A stretch of DNA of 64,000 nucleotides from NCBI RefSeq assembly GCF_000017505.1, contig NC_009675.1, forward strand, positions 3,047,001 to 3,111,000, written 5' to 3'. Below, in pieces: positions 60,181-64,000 of the stretch (the stretch's first letter is position 1; the number at the start of each line of letters is the position of its first letter). The position numbers and the translations under genes were made by a program. The notes beneath the pieces were generated by a model. The model was not told the DNA's origin. It worked only from the letters and a program-made list of their open reading frames with translations, and did not search any database. Origin of the DNA: Anaeromyxobacter sp. Fw109-5. GTDB lineage: Bacteria > Myxococcota > Myxococcia > Myxococcales > Anaeromyxobacteraceae.

Positions 60181-61110
60181 TCAGCGGGGCGCGAGGAGCA
60201 GCTCGAGCAGGGCCTTCTGCGCGTGAAGCCGGTTCTCGGCCTCGTCGAACACCGCCGACTGCGGCCCCTCGAGCACGGACTCCGAGATCTCCTCGCCGCG
60301 GTGGGCGGGCAGGCAGTGCAGCACGATCGCGTCGGGCCTCGCGGCGCGCATCAGCGCCTCGTCCACGATGTACCCGGCGAACTTGCGCTTGCGCTCCTCC
60401 GCCTCCTGCTCCTGCCCCATGCTCGCCCACACGTCGGTGTTCACCACGTGCGCGCCGGCCGCGGCCTCCGCGGGCGAGCGGACCACGCGGCCGCGGCCGC
60501 CGGTGCGCGCCAGCAGCTGCGGGTCGGGGTCGTAGCCCTCCGGGCAGGCGAGCCGCAGGTCGAAGCCGAGCAGCACGCACGCCTCGAGCCAGCTGTTCGC
60601 CATGTTGTTGCCGTCGCCGATCCAGGCCACCGAGAGGCCGCCCTTCGCGAGCACGTCGGCGCCGAAGCGCTCCGTCACCGTGAGCAGGTCGGCGAGGAGC
60701 TGGCACGGATGCGACGAGTCGGTGAGGGCGTTCACCACCGGCACCGAGGCGAAGCGCGCCATCTCCTCGAGCTTGGAGTGCTCGAACGTGCGCACGACGA
60801 GGCAGTCGAGGTAGCGCGACAGCACCCGGGCGGTGTCGCGGATGGGCTCGCCGCGCCCGAGCTGAGTGTCGCGCGGCGACAGCATGAGGGTGTCGGCGCC
60901 GAGCTGGTGGGCGGCCACCGTGAAGGAGACGCGCGTGCGCGTCGAGGCCTTCTCGAACACGAGACCGATGGTGGAGTGCTCGAGCGGTCGCGGGCCCCGC
61001 TTGCCGAGGAGCTTCCACTCCGCGGCGCGCTCCAGGAGCTCGAGGAGCTCGGACCTGTCGAGATCGGTGAGGCGGAGGAAGTCGCGCTTCGTGCCGGTCG
61101 GGCGGGCCAT
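60181..61110 (-). CDS. argF: Ornithine carbamoyltransferase
   Basis: The 309-residue enzyme carries FEKASTRTRVSF (carbamoyl-phosphate site), LGADTLMLSP, SHPCQLLADLLT (ornithine site) and HCLPAHRGEEIS. It makes citrulline. It follows argD by 18 bases and both are read leftward, so they form one arginine unit. Confidence 0.94.
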   Translation of the reverse strand: MARPTGTKRDFLRLTDLDRSELLELLERAAEWKLLGKRGPRPLEHSTIGLVFEKASTRTRVSFTVAAHQLGADTLMLSPRDTQLGRGEPIRDTARVLSRYLDCLVVRTFEHSKLEEMARFASVPVVNALTDSSHPCQLLADLLTVTERFGADVLAKGGLSVAWIGDGNNMANSWLEACVLLGFDLRLACPEGYDPDPQLLARTGGRGRVVRSPAEAAAGAHVVNTDVWASMGQEQEAEERKRKFAGYIVDEALMRAARPDAIVLHCLPAHRGEEISESVLEGPQSAVFDEAENRLHAQKALLELLLAPR

Positions 61111-61127
61111 GGGAGCCTCCGGAGGGT

Positions 61128-62336
61128 TCAGGGCTTCGCGGGCGCCGCCGCGATCGCCGCGGCGAGCCGCTCGACGGCGAGGTCTGCCTCGGCCGCCGTG
61201 AGGGTGAGAGGGGGGGCGAGGCGGAGCACGTCCTCGCCGATGGCGTTCACGATCAGGCCGCGGGCGCGGGCGGCCTTCATCACCTCGGCGGCCGACACGC
61301 CCTTCACCACCACGGCGAGCAGCATGCCCCGGCCGCGCACCGAGGCGACCCGGCCACCGGCGGCGAGCCGCTCGAGGCCCGCGCGCAGCCGGGCGCCCAC
61401 CTCGCGGGAGCGCTCGAGCACGCCGCCCTTCAGCTCGGCCAGCACCGCGAGCGCCACCGCGCAGCCGAGCGGGTTGCCGCCGTAGGTGCTGCCGTGGCTC
61501 CCCGCGGAGAGGTGCTGGCCGACCTCCTCCGAGGCGAGGAGCGCGCCGATGGGGAAGCCGCCGCCGAGCGACTTCGCGCTCGACATGAGGTCGGGGGTGA
61601 CGCCGGCCCACTCGTGCGCCCACAGCTTGCCGGTCCGGCCCACGCCGGTCTGGACCTCGTCGAGGCAGAGCAGCGCGCCCTTCCTCCGCGTGAGCTCGCG
61701 CGCCGACTTCAGATACCCCTCGGGCGCCGGGATCACGCCCGATTCGCCCATGATCGGCTCCACGATGAAGGCCGCCGCCGTGTCGTCGAGCGCGGCCTCG
61801 AGCGCCGCGAGGTCGCCGTACGGCACGTGCCGTACCCCGGGGACGAGCGGCGCGAACCCCTCCCGATACTTCGGCTGACCGCCCACCGTGACGGTGAACA
61901 GCGAGCGGCCGTGGAAGGAGTCGTCGCACGCCACGATGACGTTGCGCTCGGGGTGACCGAGGTCGTGGTGGTGCTTGCGCGCGAGCTTCAGCATCGCCTC
62001 GTTCGCCTCGGCGCCGCTGTTGCAGAAGAAGGCGCGGGCGGCCCACGGCGTCACCGCGAGGAGCGCCTCGGCGAGCTCCACCTGGCGCGGGATGAAGTAG
62101 TGGTTCGAGACGTGCCACACCGTGCGGGCTTGCTCCTCGAGCGCCTTCACCAGCGCGGGGTGGCAGTGCCCCAGCACGTTCACGGCCACGCCGCCCAGGA
62201 AGTCGAGGTACTCGTTTCCGTCGGCGTCCCACACGCGGACGCCCTCGCCCCGCACGAGCGCCACCGGCTGCTGCCGGTAGTTCGGGGTGAGCACCTGCTG
62301 CGCTCGCCGGGCGATGGACTCGTTGTTGCCGGTCAT
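61128..62336 (-). CDS. argD: Acetylornithine aminotransferase
   Basis: The 402-residue class III PLP enzyme has FFCNSGAEANEAMLKLAR near 105, LCLDEVQTGVGRTGKLWAHE near 200 (Asp and Gln contact PLP) and the Schiff-base lysine in SSAKSLGGGFPIGA near 233. The N-terminal ARRAQQVLTPNYRQQPVALV is typical of ArgD. Coupled with argF; could also act as succinyldiaminopimelate aminotransferase, as ArgD does in some bacteria. Confidence 0.93.
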   Translation of the reverse strand: MTGNNESIARRAQQVLTPNYRQQPVALVRGEGVRVWDADGNEYLDFLGGVAVNVLGHCHPALVKALEEQARTVWHVSNHYFIPRQVELAEALLAVTPWAARAFFCNSGAEANEAMLKLARKHHHDLGHPERNVIVACDDSFHGRSLFTVTVGGQPKYREGFAPLVPGVRHVPYGDLAALEAALDDTAAAFIVEPIMGESGVIPAPEGYLKSARELTRRKGALLCLDEVQTGVGRTGKLWAHEWAGVTPDLMSSAKSLGGGFPIGALLASEEVGQHLSAGSHGSTYGGNPLGCAVALAVLAELKGGVLERSREVGARLRAGLERLAAGGRVASVRGRGMLLAVVVKGVSAAEVMKAARARGLIVNAIGEDVLRLAPPLTLTAAEADLAVERLAAAIAAAPAKP

Positions 62337-62412
62337 CCCGGGCTTATAGCAGCGCCGGGGCCGGGGTTTCCAGCACGGGGAACCGCGCGCGGCCGCCCAT
62401 CCGGCGCGGCGC

Positions 62413-63810
<1,398 letters not shown>

Positions 63811-63812
63811 GG

Positions 63813-64000
63813 CTAGAGCTCCTCGAAGGTGAGGTTCGCGTTCGTGTAGATGCAGATCTCCGCCGCCAGCTTCATGGCCTCCTCCGCGACCTGCCGGGCG
63901 GGCAGCGCCGAATGGCCGAGCAGCGCCCGGGCCGCCGCGACCGCGTAGGGCGCGCCGGAGCCGATGGCGACCACCCCGCCGCCCGGCACGGGGTCGGGCT
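63813..64000 (-). CDS. hslV: ATP-dependent protease subunit HslV, 3' end
   Basis: The 5' part is outside the window. The visible C-terminal 61 or so residues, [19 protein letters not shown] and [20 protein letters not shown], ending [11 protein letters not shown], match the end of the HslV threonine protease. It is followed two bases later by hslU. Confidence 0.93.
   Translation of the reverse strand, partial: PDPVPGGGVVAIGSGAPYAVAAARALLGHSALPARQVAEEAMKLAAEICIYTNANLTFEEL

Overview
The window is a chromosomal segment of very high G+C with dense, strongly GC-biased codon use. The gene mix is multihaem c-type cytochromes with CXXCH motifs, hybrid histidine kinases, a paralogous Hsp70/J/TPR operon and many SpII lipoproteins. 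This fits a myxobacterium, most likely Anaeromyxobacter or a close relative. That assignment is inference from gene content; no rRNA or other phylogenetic marker was compared.

Layout. (1) 1-11143 is an exopolysaccharide/glycan locus: a Wzx-type flippase cut by the window edge, two GT4 glycosyltransferases, a Wzc-like chain-length/BY-kinase protein, a PglE-type sugar aminotransferase, a FemAB-type acyltransferase and a membrane nucleotide-sugar 4,6-dehydratase. (2) 11137-17129 holds a SpoIID/LytB-domain protein with a huge Thr-Ala-Pro minisatellite, a short sensor-like membrane protein, a HEAT-repeat protein, a class IV aminotransferase, a small zinc-ribbon protein, tRNA-Lys and small exported proteins. 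(3) 17183-25389 is the most striking block: four translationally coupled genes that could form a trans-envelope electron conduit (inner-membrane FeS/FAD/cytochrome-b-like oxidoreductase, 30-haem cytochrome, 9-haem lipoprotein, outer-membrane beta-barrel), followed by a nuclease-fold lipoprotein. (4) 25575-27352 has cysK and a fatty-acid hydroxylase.

(5) 27417-37503 is a tRNA-Glu gene followed by four identical 136-bp tRNA-derived tandem repeats. The array is split after the first repeat by a 9,470-bp integrated element with 24-bp att cores, an integrase/excisionase pair, 17-bp arm-type repeats, an HNH nuclease, a serine recombinase, phage recA/terminase debris, a phased TCCAC array that resembles an origin or operator, and two unrelated lipoprotein cargo genes. 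The element is visibly less G+C-rich than the backbone.

(6) 37645-64000 returns to core genome: a M48 protease/DUF898 pair, a PAS-PAS-HK-REC-HK kinase, a pectin-acetylesterase-like lipoprotein, metF/greB, engB with a tetrahaem cytochrome, coaE, a reductase plus (R)-hydratase pair, argG, a J-protein/Hsp70/TPR operon, argF, argD, hslU and the 3' end of hslV. Arginine biosynthesis (argG, argF, argD) and protein quality control (Hsp70/J, HslUV, M48) are the clearest functional themes of this right half. Many neighbouring genes overlap by ATGA or GTGA, indicating extensive translational coupling.
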